Notes: generated from the sequence alone by a model not told the origin. 18,840 nt of DNA from an uncultured Bacilli bacterium (GCA_904501965.1 CAJGCS010000005.1:1-18840), one strand, 5' to 3'; counted from the stretch's first letter, positions 1-8,833 are shown. Translations and numbers: made by a program.

Positions 1-1
1 G

Positions 2-562
2 TGTGGTTTTGGAGGTATTGACTGGTTCGGTACTAATATGGCTGGTGCTGGAAGTTTGATTTTTGAAAATGTTGATTTTAGTTTCTTACCAAGTATCTTA
101 TCATTTATCGATGCTGAATATATCACTGGTTTATGTGTTTTGTTAATCTACATTGTATGGAACTCATTACCATTTAAAATCTTAATTCTATTAAGTTCAC
201 TACAAAGTATTGATAAACAATACTATCAAGCAGCTAAAATTGATGGTGCATCTAAATTTAAAACATTCATGAATATAACTGTTCCATTTGTTTCGCCACA
301 GCTTGTATATTTGATGATCACATCATTTATCGGAGCTTGGAAAGAATATACTGCCGTTGATGCGATCTTTGGTGTATCTGGTGGTACAAAAGGTAGTGCA
401 CAAAATATGACTACTGTTGTATGGCATATTTATAACAAAATTAGTAATGGTGGTAGTACCGGAATGGGCCAAGCTGCCGCATTCGCAGTTATATTGTTTA
501 TAATTATTCTTCTGTTCACTGGTGTTAATAGATATATCAGTAACAAGAAAGTTCATTACTAG
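2..562 (+). CDS. ABC transporter permease, MalF type (5' end outside window)
   Basis: This is the C-terminal part of an inner-membrane permease of a carbohydrate-type (CUT1) ABC importer. The reading frame is open back to base 2, so the ATG at 38 is internal and the true start lies upstream. Hydrophobic helices are visible, and the cytoplasmic EAA loop that docks the ATPase reads YYQAAKIDGASKFKTF, followed by the expected VPFVSP. The last helix ends in a basic tail and a TAG stop. The next permease gene follows 14 bases later with a strong AGGGAGGA site, so the two form one heterodimeric channel. No ATPase gene is present in the window; CUT1 systems often share an ATPase encoded elsewhere. 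The family is clear, but the substrate cannot be read from the permease. Confidence 0.9.
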   Translation, partial: CGFGGIDWFGTNMAGAGSLIFENVDFSFLPSILSFIDAEYITGLCVLLIYIVWNSLPFKILILLSSLQSIDKQYYQAAKIDGASKFKTFMNITVPFVSPQLVYLMITSFIGAWKEYTAVDAIFGVSGGTKGSAQNMTTVVWHIYNKISNGGSTGMGQAAAFAVILFIIILLFTGVNRYISNKKVHY

Positions 563-576
563 GGAGGATAATTATT

Positions 577-1689
577 ATGATGCCGTTATTATTTATTGTT
601 GTTTTAATTATTCTAGCTCTTGTAATATTTATTCTTACAGATAAATATACAAAGCTAGCAATTAACAAAGCAAAGAAAGAAAAGAAAAAATTAATTAAAG
701 CAGGAAAAGATGCAAGTAATGTTAAAGTTCCTGTTCAAAAAACTGCTGAACAAAGAATTGTAGAACACGTTTCTAGCAAATCTATTGGTGACACTGCAGT
801 AGAAATTATTGCACGTGAAAAAGTAATGGATTTCTTCAAACAATTTATTTGTTATGCATTCTTAATTGTTACAGCTGTTTTAGTTGTAATTCCGTTCTAT
901 TGGATGTTCGTTGTTTCTTTAAAAACACAAGGAGAAATTGACTTACCATCACCAACATTATTCCCAGGTTGGGGTGATTTCCCAATAGCAGTTAGCAACT
1001 TCCCTGAAGCAATGAAAAGATTAAATGGTTTCACATTAATGCTTAATACTATTTGGGTTGCAATTTGTTCAACAATCGGAACACTTGTAACTACAGTTAT
1101 GGCAGCATTTGCTTTCTCAAGAATTAAGTTCAAAGGTCGTGAATTATTATTCACAGTATTCCTTGCAACTATGATGATTCCAGGGGAAATGATGGTTATT
1201 ACAAACTTTATCACTATTTCAAATATGGATAATATCTTAACTGGAGAATCTTTAAAAGGTACTTTCTCAGCTTTAATTATTCCATTCTTGATTAGTGTTT
1301 ATTACATTTATTTGTTAAGACAAAATTTCAAACAAATTCCAGATGAATTGTATTATGCTGCAAAAGTAGATGGAACATCAGACTTAAAATACTTATTTAA
1401 AGTTATGATTCCAATCGCAATGCCAACATTAATTACAATTACAATCTTAAAAGCAATGGGTTCTTGGAATGCTTACGCATGGCCTAAGCTAATGAGTGCA
1501 GGTACTATGAATGCCAAAGACTTGATTACGTCGGGCTTACGTACTTCATTTACAGATGGTGAAGGTAGAACATCACAAGGGTTACAAATGGCTGCTTCTA
1601 CAATTGTAACACTTCCATTGTTATTCGTATTCATATTCTTACGTAAATACATTATGCGTGGGGTATCAAGAAGCGGTATTAAAGGCTAA
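577..1689 (+). CDS. ABC transporter permease, MalG type, with N-terminal extension
   Basis: This is the second membrane subunit of the CUT1-type importer. Residues from about 85 onward look like an ordinary MalG-like permease: a first helix near 90-115, the periplasmic-type loop, further helices, and the EAA loop LYYAAKVDGTSDLKYLF followed by IPIAMP and a GSWNAYAWP segment. At 370 residues it is longer than the usual ~280. The surplus is at the N terminus: one hydrophobic helix (about 3-22), then a Lys-rich stretch (about 23-50) and a polar linker. The start is one of two adjacent ATGs (577 or 580) behind AGGGAGGA. The role of the extension is unknown; it could anchor or contact another operon product. 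Confidence 0.9.
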   Translation: MMPLLFIVVLIILALVIFILTDKYTKLAINKAKKEKKKLIKAGKDASNVKVPVQKTAEQRIVEHVSSKSIGDTAVEIIAREKVMDFFKQFICYAFLIVTAVLVVIPFYWMFVVSLKTQGEIDLPSPTLFPGWGDFPIAVSNFPEAMKRLNGFTLMLNTIWVAICSTIGTLVTTVMAAFAFSRIKFKGRELLFTVFLATMMIPGEMMVITNFITISNMDNILTGESLKGTFSALIIPFLISVYYIYLLRQNFKQIPDELYYAAKVDGTSDLKYLFKVMIPIAMPTLITITILKAMGSWNAYAWPKLMSAGTMNAKDLITSGLRTSFTDGEGRTSQGLQMAASTIVTLPLLFVFIFLRKYIMRGVSRSGIKG

Positions 1690-1755
1690 ACCTAAATTTA
1701 ATTTAGTTAGCAATATATTATTAATTTAATTTTACACAATTTTAAGGAGAAAAAA

Positions 1756-3261
1756 ATGAAGAAATTTTTAAGTTTTATCTTAGTATTTGTACTTTGTTTT
1801 GTTCTTGCAGGTTGTACAGGTGGTAACACTAATGGTGGCCATACACAAGATGCTGACATTCCTGAAGAATTATCAAAAGAGTACATTGAAGTTGAATTCT
1901 GGCATGCAATGGGTGCTCAAAACCAAGCATTAATCGCTAGAATTATTGACAATTTTGAAAGACATTATGCAGAAGAAGGATACAATATTAAAGTTATCCA
2001 ACAATCATTAGGTGATTACAAATCATTAAGAGATTCAATCACTTCTAATATTGCTGCTGGTACTCAACCAACAATCGCTCAAACATATCCTGACCACGTT
2101 GCATTATACATTGCTGGTCAAGCTATGCAAGAATTAGATTCTTATGCAGATCATGCTGAATTTGGTTTAAGTGCTGCTGAAAGAGATCAATACATCACTG
2201 GTTTCTTTGCTGAAGGTAGTATTTATGATAACGAAGGTACATTATATTCTTTACCATTCAACAAATCAACAGAAGTTTTATACTACAATAAAACTATCTT
2301 TGCAAAATATGGTTGGAATGTTCCTCAAACTTGGGATGATGTAGTTGACATTTGCGAAAAATTCGCAGGTACTACTGAATACCAAAACTTAGTTAAAGAT
2401 GGTAAACAAGTTGCTGGTTTCTCTTATGACTCAGAAGCTAACTTATTCATCACTTTCACTCAACAATGGGGTGGACAATATACTGGTTATGAAAACGCAA
2501 CTGGTAATGGTACAGCTGTTGGCGAAAATGGTTGGATTTTATTTGATAACGCTCAATCTAAAGAAGCTATCAAATTCTACTATGAAAACTTCCAAAAAGG
2601 TCACATGGTAACAACTACATTCTTTGGTACTAACTATTCATCAGACGCATTCAAAGCTGGTCAATGTATTATGACTTTAGGTTCAAGTGCTGGTGCTTCT
2701 TACAACGTTCCTACTGATGGTTCATTCGAAGTTGGTGTTGCTGCATATCCTCAAAAAGATATGAACAATCCTCAAGTTATCCAACAAGGTACTAACGTAT
2801 CATTATTCAAATGTGCTGATCCTCAAGAAGAACTTGCTGGTTGGTTATTCTTAAAATGGTTAACTAACGAAGAAAGTGCTATGATTTGGGTTACTGGTAC
2901 TCCTGAATACACTAACATCGCTGGTGAAAGTGTAGCTGCTACAGAAGGTACTTCATACTTCCCAATCAGAAAAGATGTATTAAACTCTGAAAAATATAAA
3001 GACCACGTTTCTGGTAAAGAAGTTGCTGGTGACGGTTCAGTTGTTTACAACCCAACAGCTCAAAACTTAGCTGCACAAGTTGGTTTAGAACAACAAGACT
3101 GGTTCTTCACTAACGTTGCATTTGACGGTTCAAGTGCTGCACGTGATGAAGGTGAAGCATTAGTTCAAAGCATTTTCTACAACAACCATGGTAACAAATC
3201 TATCGATCAAGTTATCGATGAAGCTTACGCAAGAGCTGTAGAAAACATTATCTACGGATAA
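1756..3261 (+). CDS. ABC transporter solute-binding lipoprotein (family 1)
   Basis: This is the extracellular substrate-capturing subunit for the permeases just upstream. It has a signal peptide with lipobox LAGC (lipidated Cys20) and a short Gly/Asn-rich tether, followed by the start of a family 1 binding fold, with EFWHAMGAQNQALIARIIDNFE near 47-68. That WHAMG pattern resembles UgpB and MalE-type proteins. The length of 501 residues is somewhat larger than the usual 420-450. The ATG follows AAGGAG with normal spacing. The 66-base gap upstream contains only a weak hairpin and no convincing promoter, so the gene is probably on the permease transcript. Codon use is strongly biased (GGT, GCT, AAC, TTC, very few ATA), which fits high expression. 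Possible ligands include sugars, glycerol phosphodiesters or, given the neighbours, nucleic-acid breakdown products; the sequence does not decide. Confidence 0.9.
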   Translation: MKKFLSFILVFVLCFVLAGCTGGNTNGGHTQDADIPEELSKEYIEVEFWHAMGAQNQALIARIIDNFERHYAEEGYNIKVIQQSLGDYKSLRDSITSNIAAGTQPTIAQTYPDHVALYIAGQAMQELDSYADHAEFGLSAAERDQYITGFFAEGSIYDNEGTLYSLPFNKSTEVLYYNKTIFAKYGWNVPQTWDDVVDICEKFAGTTEYQNLVKDGKQVAGFSYDSEANLFITFTQQWGGQYTGYENATGNGTAVGENGWILFDNAQSKEAIKFYYENFQKGHMVTTTFFGTNYSSDAFKAGQCIMTLGSSAGASYNVPTDGSFEVGVAAYPQKDMNNPQVIQQGTNVSLFKCADPQEELAGWLFLKWLTNEESAMIWVTGTPEYTNIAGESVAATEGTSYFPIRKDVLNSEKYKDHVSGKEVAGDGSVVYNPTAQNLAAQVGLEQQDWFFTNVAFDGSSAARDEGEALVQSIFYNNHGNKSIDQVIDEAYARAVENIIYG

Positions 3262-3287
3262 AATTTAAAAATTAAACGAGTAATATT

Positions 3288-4673
3288 ATGAAAAAAAGAT
3301 TTGCGTTCATAATCGCGCTAGTTGCAAGTTTATTACTTGCAACTGGATGCGAACAACCAACACAATGCATTCACAAAGACGCAAATGATGATTTAAAATG
3401 CGACTTATGTGGTGTAGATTTTGAAGATGGAGAAGAAACTCCTGAAGAACCTGAAAAGTACGAATTCAAAACTCCTATAACTGATAGTATTAAACTTGCT
3501 GAAGATTATGAAGGAAAAGATTTCGTAAAAGATGGTATTGGTACTGCTACAGTAGTTGCCTTTACCGATGGAGATACTGCAATTTTTAGAACATCTGGTG
3601 GTTCAAAAATCACTGTAAGATTCCTTGGTGTAGATACTCCTGAAAGCACATATAAAGTTGACCCTTGGGGCTTTGCTGCTTCTTCGCATACAAAGAATGC
3701 ATTGAAGAACGCAAAAGAAATTGTTTTACAAGCGGAAACTTTAGATGAAAAATTAAGACTTGACTCAACAGGCAAAAGATATTTAGCTTGGGTTTGGGCT
3801 GATGGAAGATTACTTAACTTAGAACTTGCAGAAGTTGGTTTAGCTACAGCTGATGCTGCTGAAACAAGATATGCAAAAGAATTTATTGACGCTATTCAAG
3901 GCGTTTTAAAAGCCAAAGAAAGAATCTATGGTACACGTAACGATCCAAGTTTCGATTATAGTGCAAACAGAGAAACTTTAACAATTAAAGAATTACGTGA
4001 ACAATATGGTACACCTGAGGCAATTAGTGCATCTAAAGATGCAGGTAAAAAAATCTCTGTAACTGGTACAGTAACAAAGAGATTTGGTTCTGCTAGCGCT
4101 TATATTCAACAATATGATGAAGATGGTAACTACTATGGTATTTATGTATATGGTGGTTATGCACAAATTAAAGCCTTAGATGAAGGCACAACAATTACTG
4201 TTAATGGTACACTTGGTTACTATTACGGTCAATTACAAATTTCAAGTGTTACTAAATCTACTATTAAAGTTTGGTCTTACACAAACAAAGATACAGTAAC
4301 AACAATAGATGTTAGATTAGAAGACATCCACAAAGACAATTATGGTTTAATCGGAAACTTAGTTTGTATTCAAGATGAACTAGTAATTACTAGATATTAT
4401 GATAGTGAAGAAAATAATGCCTTCACATTAACAACAAATTATAAATGCTCAGATGGCAATTATCTAGATATTAGAGTTGACCAAAACATCACTTTAGTTG
4501 ATGAAAACGGTGATAGAATTACTAGTGGTGCACAATTTGTAGGTAAAACAATTACTTCAATTGTTGCAATCGCTTCATATTACGATCCTAACTTTGGATC
4601 TCAAAGCCCTGAACAATATGATGGACACATCCAATTAATGTGGGGTAATTATTCTGATGTTACTTTTAAATAA
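3288..4673 (+). CDS. Surface lipoprotein nuclease: SNase-like domain plus OB-fold
   Basis: This is a predicted membrane-anchored extracellular endonuclease that would cut DNA or RNA at the cell surface. The lipobox is ATGC (Cys21). Residues 27-42 carry a small C-x-H...C-x-x-C motif (Cys27, His29, Cys38, Cys41). The staphylococcal-nuclease domain spans about 82-225: metal ligands in DGDT (94-97) and VDTPE (Asp116), and catalytic counterparts of Arg35, Glu43 and Arg87 at Arg111, Glu119 and Arg164 (in DSTGKRYLAW). Residues about 240-330 form an OB-like domain (GKKISVTGTVT...ITVNGTLGYYYGQLQ), and about 330-461 a second beta-rich region. The combination recalls B. subtilis YhcR. The start follows the binding-protein gene by 26 bases with only a weak ribosome site. 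The residues needed for catalysis appear intact. Confidence 0.88.
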   Translation: MKKRFAFIIALVASLLLATGCEQPTQCIHKDANDDLKCDLCGVDFEDGEETPEEPEKYEFKTPITDSIKLAEDYEGKDFVKDGIGTATVVAFTDGDTAIFRTSGGSKITVRFLGVDTPESTYKVDPWGFAASSHTKNALKNAKEIVLQAETLDEKLRLDSTGKRYLAWVWADGRLLNLELAEVGLATADAAETRYAKEFIDAIQGVLKAKERIYGTRNDPSFDYSANRETLTIKELREQYGTPEAISASKDAGKKISVTGTVTKRFGSASAYIQQYDEDGNYYGIYVYGGYAQIKALDEGTTITVNGTLGYYYGQLQISSVTKSTIKVWSYTNKDTVTTIDVRLEDIHKDNYGLIGNLVCIQDELVITRYYDSEENNAFTLTTNYKCSDGNYLDIRVDQNITLVDENGDRITSGAQFVGKTITSIVAIASYYDPNFGSQSPEQYDGHIQLMWGNYSDVTFK

Positions 4674-4720
4674 AGTTTCATACTAAACTAAAAACAAAAA
4701 AAACTATAAGGAGAACAAAA

Positions 4721-7700
4721 ATGTTAAAAACTAAATTTGGCACAAGATTATTTAGCCTTTTATTAGTACTTGTTTGTGTTTTTGCTTTAGTTGGTTGTAC
4801 AGGTGGTGCAACTGATCCATCAGGCGAAGCTATCGCTGATGCTACTGCAAAAGCCAAAGAAATTCAAGCTCAATTAATTTGGGATAAAACAGCAATGAGC
4901 CAAGTAACTTCAAACGTTAAAGGTTTCATTACTAAAACAAAATATGCAAACGTTACAGTTGAATGGGAAAGTAGCGAACCAGATGTATTAGACATCGAAG
5001 GTAATGTTACTCGTCCTGACTATGAAGACCCTCGTGCTGTTGTAGTTGAAGAAGCTACAGAAACTGCATCTGCAGTTAAAGCAGTACCTGTTACAATGAC
5101 AGCTACAATCACAGCTGTTGCTGAATGGGAAATCAGTGGTAAAGAATATTCAAAAGAAATCGAACTTGAAAAAGAATTCGTATTTACAATCGCAACTGTT
5201 GCTGAAGGAACAAAAGCTGGTACAATCGCAGAAGTTAAAGCTGCTGCAGCTAAATATGTTTACGATGAACAAGGTGTTCAAAGAGAACTTGTTTCTAACT
5301 CAAGTGTTGTTTACAACGCAAGTGTAACTGGTATTGTTACAGCTAAATTAAATGCAAGTGGTTCTGGTCAATTCATGATCCACGATGGTACTGAAGGTAT
5401 CTATGTATATGCTACAGCTGAAGGATTAGAAGTTGGCGATAAAGTTAGCGTTATCGGTGAAATCTATTCTTACTATGGTGCATTACAATTCGGTAGCAAT
5501 ATTAGCGTTTCAATCCTTGAAAAAGGTGCAAAATTAGATGCTGAATATCGTGAAACTACACCTCAAGAATTAGAAGACGAAGGTGCTGCAAGAAACGATA
5601 AAGGTTTAGTTAAAGCTGGTTATTATGGTGGTGAACTTGTAAACGTTTATGGTTTATTAGTTAACGAAGCTGCTACAGGTGGAAGCTCAGATAAATATCA
5701 TGTTGCTGATGCTAAAACTGGTGAAAAATTATGGATCTACTACAAAGCTTACGATGCTGAAATGGAAGCTTTATTACAACAATATGTTGGTAAATACGTT
5801 AAATTACACGGTGTAACTTACGATAGAGATTCAAGATTACAAAAGAACGAAGTTTTATGGGATGGAATTATTGAAGAAGCAGAAGCTCCTACATTATCTG
5901 ATGAAGAAAAAGTTACTGTTGCTTTAGCTGCTATTTCTCTTCCTGCTCAAGCAGAAGCTGACTTTGAATTAGTTGCTGGTGAAGGTTATGCTTGGGAAGT
6001 TGTAAGTGGTGCTACAATCGTTATTGAAAACGGTGTTGCTAAAGTTACAAGAGGCGAAGCTGACGAAGTTGTTACATTAAAAGTTACTTTAACAATTGGT
6101 TCTGCATCAGCTTCTAAAGAATTCGAAGTAAAAGTTCCTGCTGCTAAATTAAATATCATCACTATCGCTGAAGCAATCGCTTTAGCAGGTACTGAACACA
6201 ATGTTTATACAGAAGGTAAATATTATGTTCAAGGTGTTGTAACTGAAGTTGCAAACGATAAATATGGTAATGTTTATATCGAAGACGCTACTGGCAGATT
6301 ATATGTATATGGTATGTATAGTGCAGATGGTGCAACTAGATATGATGCATTAGAAGCTAAACCACAAGTTGGTGATTTAGTAACATTATATGGTATTTTA
6401 GGTGCTTATAATGGTACAGCTCAAATGAAAAATTCATGGCTTGCTGAATACTATGACGTTGTAACTATCCCTGAAGCAATCGCTTTAAGTGGTACTGAAA
6501 AGAACGTTTATACAGAAGCTAAATATGCAATCCAAGGTACTGTTAAAGAAGTTCAAAATGATAAATATGGTAACATCGTTATCACAGATGGTACTAATGA
6601 AATCTTAATTTATGGTACTTATGATTACAAAGGCAATAGATATGATGCAATGGAATATAAACCACAAGTTGGTGATTTCGTAACTGTTTATGGTATCTTA
6701 GGTTACTATAGTGCAGCTCAAATGAAAAACGGTACTTTAGTTGAAACTAACGATCCTAAATCAGCTGCAGGTATTACTGCTAACGCTGTTGCAAGAGAAC
6801 ACAATGTTTATACTGAAACATTATATTATGCAAAAGGTGTTGTTACTGAAATTGCAAACACTAAATACGGTAACTTATACATCCAAGATGCATCTGGTTC
6901 GTTATATGTATATGGTTTATATACAGCTGATGGTGCAACAAGATTCGATGCAATGGAAGTTCAACCACAAGTTGGTGATACAGTTATCATTCGTGGTATC
7001 TTAGGTAACTACAATGGTACAGCTCAACTTAAAAATGCTCAATTAGTAGTATTAACTGCTGGTAGCGGTGAAACTCCAGAACCTGAACATACACACGTTG
7101 CATGTCCTGAATGTGGTTTATGTACAGACGCTGAATGCCCAGGTGAAGAAGCTGAAAAATGTGCTGGTCACGAAGTTGTAAAACCTGAAGTTACAGGCGG
7201 CGGCGTTGCTGACTTAAATACAATGAATAATGGTAAAGCATCTTCTTCATATACTAACTTCACTTCTGCAAATGGTTGGGCAGTAGTTAATAGTGCATTA
7301 AACCAAGGTGCTGTTAATCCAGAAACAAATGCTAACCCTGTATTTGGTTTCTTAGGTGATGCAAATACTTTCGCTGTTACATTAAGAGGCGGAACTGATA
7401 AAGATCCAGGTAAATTAACTTCTCCTGTATTAGCTGGTGGTTTATCTAAATTAACTTTCAACTACACTAACTTATTTACTGATACTAAATTCAGTGTAAC
7501 AGTTAATATTAAAGATGCTGCTGGTAACGTATTAAAATCAGAAGTTGTTGAATATGATAACCCTTCTAAAGAAAAATACGTTGTTAGAGAATATGTATTA
7601 GAATTTGCTGTTGAAGGCGAATTCGTAATCGAAATCGTTAATAACTGCCCTAATGGTATAACTGGTAATAAAGATAGAGCAACAGTATGGAACATTGCTT

Positions 7701-8833
7701 GGTTAGGCGCTGGTCAAACTGCTCCTGAACAACCTGAAGTTCCTGCTCATACACACGTTGCATGTCCAGAATGTGGTTTATGTACAGATGCTGAATGCCC
7801 AGGTGAAGCAGCTGAAAAATGTGCTGGTCACGAAGTAGAAAATCCTGAAGGTGTTCAATATGTAACAAAACCTGAAACAGGTGTTGCTTACTACTTAGTA
7901 TTAGAACAAGCTAATCTTGGCAAATACTTATATGTAAATGGTCAAATGAGTGGTTATTATTATGCTACAGTTGAAAGTGCTTCTGAAGCTATCCAAGTTT
8001 ACTTAGAAGCTGTTGAAGGTGGTTACCATGTTTATTATTTAACTGGTGAAACTAAAACATATTTAAACATTGTTGTAAGTGGTAACTACAATAACGTTAA
8101 ATATGAAGCTGCTGCATCAAGCGTATGGACTTTTGATGAAGAATTAGATACTTTATTAACTGTTGCTGGTTCTAACACATTCTTCTTAGGTACTTACAAT
8201 ACATTCAATACTTTCTCTGCTTGCAAGATTAGTTTTGCATCAACTAACTTTGTTTCTCATCTATACAAAGAAGCTCCAGTTTATGTAGCTCCAGCTCATG
8301 AACATACTGCTTGTCCAGAATGTGGTTTATGTACAGATGATAAATGTGATGGTGCTGAATCAGAACAATGTGCAGGTCACACTGTAGAAGTTCCTGAAGG
8401 TAGTGCTGTTGCAACATTCACATTTGGTGATAATGCTAAACCTGCACACGTAGACGGTAATGATTTAGGTGCATCTAAAACATATGAAGCAAATGGTTAC
8501 ACTTTAGCTCTTACAGGTATGTCAAAAGTTTATGGTCCTGCATACGATGCTAAAGGTAATAGTTGTATTAAAATGGGTACAAGTTCAAAAACTGGTGCAA
8601 TCTCTTTCACAGTTGCTGACGATGTAACATCAGTAATCATTTACGTTGCTCAATACAAAGCTAACGCAACAAAAGTTAAAGTAAATGGTACTCAATATAC
8701 AATTGAAACAGCTTCAAATAATGGTGAATATACAGCAATTACAGTTGATACAACTACTACTAAAACTGTTACTTTAGAAACAGTTTCAGGTGGCGTACGT
8801 TGTATGGTAAACACTGTAGAATTCTACAAATAA
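4721..8833 (+). CDS. Giant lipoprotein with Ig-like, repeated OB-fold and Cys/His-rich motifs
   Basis: This is a 1370-residue surface lipoprotein, last gene of the operon. The lipobox is LVGC (Cys26). From the N terminus it shows an Ig-like region (about 37-165, with VEWESSEPDVLDIEGNVTRP, typical of atrophied bacterial Ig domains); an OB-like domain (about 195-275); a second beta region (about 280-390); another Ig-like region (about 394-478); three tandem ~100-residue OB-like repeats (481-782); and then three Cys/His motifs (790-817, 1010-1037, 1193-1220) separating beta-rich domains of about 190, 155 and 150 residues. No catalytic motif was recognised. OB domains of this type are known in YhcR-like nucleases, so binding of nucleic acid or sugar is plausible, with the C-terminal beta domains acting as adhesion or binding modules. 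The ATG follows AAGGAG. Codon bias matches the binding protein. Function is inferred, not shown. Confidence 0.85.
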   Translation: MLKTKFGTRLFSLLLVLVCVFALVGCTGGATDPSGEAIADATAKAKEIQAQLIWDKTAMSQVTSNVKGFITKTKYANVTVEWESSEPDVLDIEGNVTRPDYEDPRAVVVEEATETASAVKAVPVTMTATITAVAEWEISGKEYSKEIELEKEFVFTIATVAEGTKAGTIAEVKAAAAKYVYDEQGVQRELVSNSSVVYNASVTGIVTAKLNASGSGQFMIHDGTEGIYVYATAEGLEVGDKVSVIGEIYSYYGALQFGSNISVSILEKGAKLDAEYRETTPQELEDEGAARNDKGLVKAGYYGGELVNVYGLLVNEAATGGSSDKYHVADAKTGEKLWIYYKAYDAEMEALLQQYVGKYVKLHGVTYDRDSRLQKNEVLWDGIIEEAEAPTLSDEEKVTVALAAISLPAQAEADFELVAGEGYAWEVVSGATIVIENGVAKVTRGEADEVVTLKVTLTIGSASASKEFEVKVPAAKLNIITIAEAIALAGTEHNVYTEGKYYVQGVVTEVANDKYGNVYIEDATGRLYVYGMYSADGATRYDALEAKPQVGDLVTLYGILGAYNGTAQMKNSWLAEYYDVVTIPEAIALSGTEKNVYTEAKYAIQGTVKEVQNDKYGNIVITDGTNEILIYGTYDYKGNRYDAMEYKPQVGDFVTVYGILGYYSAAQMKNGTLVETNDPKSAAGITANAVAREHNVYTETLYYAKGVVTEIANTKYGNLYIQDASGSLYVYGLYTADGATRFDAMEVQPQVGDTVIIRGILGNYNGTAQLKNAQLVVLTAGSGETPEPEHTHVACPECGLCTDAECPGEEAEKCAGHEVVKPEVTGGGVADLNTMNNGKASSSYTNFTSANGWAVVNSALNQGAVNPETNANPVFGFLGDANTFAVTLRGGTDKDPGKLTSPVLAGGLSKLTFNYTNLFTDTKFSVTVNIKDAAGNVLKSEVVEYDNPSKEKYVVREYVLEFAVEGEFVIEIVNNCPNGITGNKDRATVWNIAWLGAGQTAPEQPEVPAHTHVACPECGLCTDAECPGEAAEKCAGHEVENPEGVQYVTKPETGVAYYLVLEQANLGKYLYVNGQMSGYYYATVESASEAIQVYLEAVEGGYHVYYLTGETKTYLNIVVSGNYNNVKYEAAASSVWTFDEELDTLLTVAGSNTFFLGTYNTFNTFSACKISFASTNFVSHLYKEAPVYVAPAHEHTACPECGLCTDDKCDGAESEQCAGHTVEVPEGSAVATFTFGDNAKPAHVDGNDLGASKTYEANGYTLALTGMSKVYGPAYDAKGNSCIKMGTSSKTGAISFTVADDVTSVIIYVAQYKANATKVKVNGTQYTIETASNNGEYTAITVDTTTTKTVTLETVSGGVRCMVNTVEFYK
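6161..7066 (+). repeat. Three tandem ~100-residue OB-like repeats inside the giant lipoprotein
   Basis: Units begin at residues 481, 582 and about 682. Each has the order NVYTE, GxVxEVxNxKYGN, an acidic loop, a hydrophobic strand ending YVYG or LIYG, RYDAxExKPQVGD, then GILGxYxxxAQxKN. The period is 303 bases between units 1 and 2 and 300 between units 2 and 3, measured from the NVYTE codons. DNA similarity is highest around the PQVGD segment. The pattern fits duplication of one OB-fold module. Confidence 0.85.
7088..7171 (+). repeat. Cys/His-rich motif, copy 1
   Basis: This 28-residue motif (residues 790-817) has the pattern H-x-H-x-x-C-x2-CGLC-x4-C-x7-C-x2-H. Five Cys and three His at fixed spacing suggest metal binding or disulfides in an extracellular protein. 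It lies between OB-repeat 3 and a beta-rich domain. Confidence 0.85.
7748..7831 (+). repeat. Cys/His-rich motif, copy 2
   Basis: Residues 1010-1037. It is nearly identical to copy 1 in DNA: over 7088-7176 against 7748-7836 I count three mismatches, two of them silent. The two copies are exactly 660 bases apart. Such near identity inside diverged flanks points to recent duplication or gene conversion. Confidence 0.85.
8297..8380 (+). repeat. Cys/His-rich motif, copy 3
   Basis: Residues 1193-1220. All five Cys and three His of copies 1 and 2 are kept with the same spacing, but the residues between them and the codons have diverged, so this is an older copy. It precedes the final beta-rich domain. 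Confidence 0.85.

Noticed and set aside
1691..1707. Weak hairpin CTAAAT-TTA-ATTTAG between the second permease and the binding protein
   Set aside because: Only six AT-rich pairs and no T-run, so it is not a convincing terminator; it may slightly affect RNA stability.
3363..3413. Cys/His motif of the nuclease as a rubredoxin or zinc-ribbon enzyme site
   Set aside because: Its spacing C-x-H-x8-C-x2-C lies directly after the lipid anchor in a flexible region and does not match a rubredoxin; more likely a small surface linker motif.
7168..7868. Minus-strand open frames opposite the giant lipoprotein
   Set aside because: They are shadows of a strongly codon-biased gene, with no ribosome sites or recognisable products.
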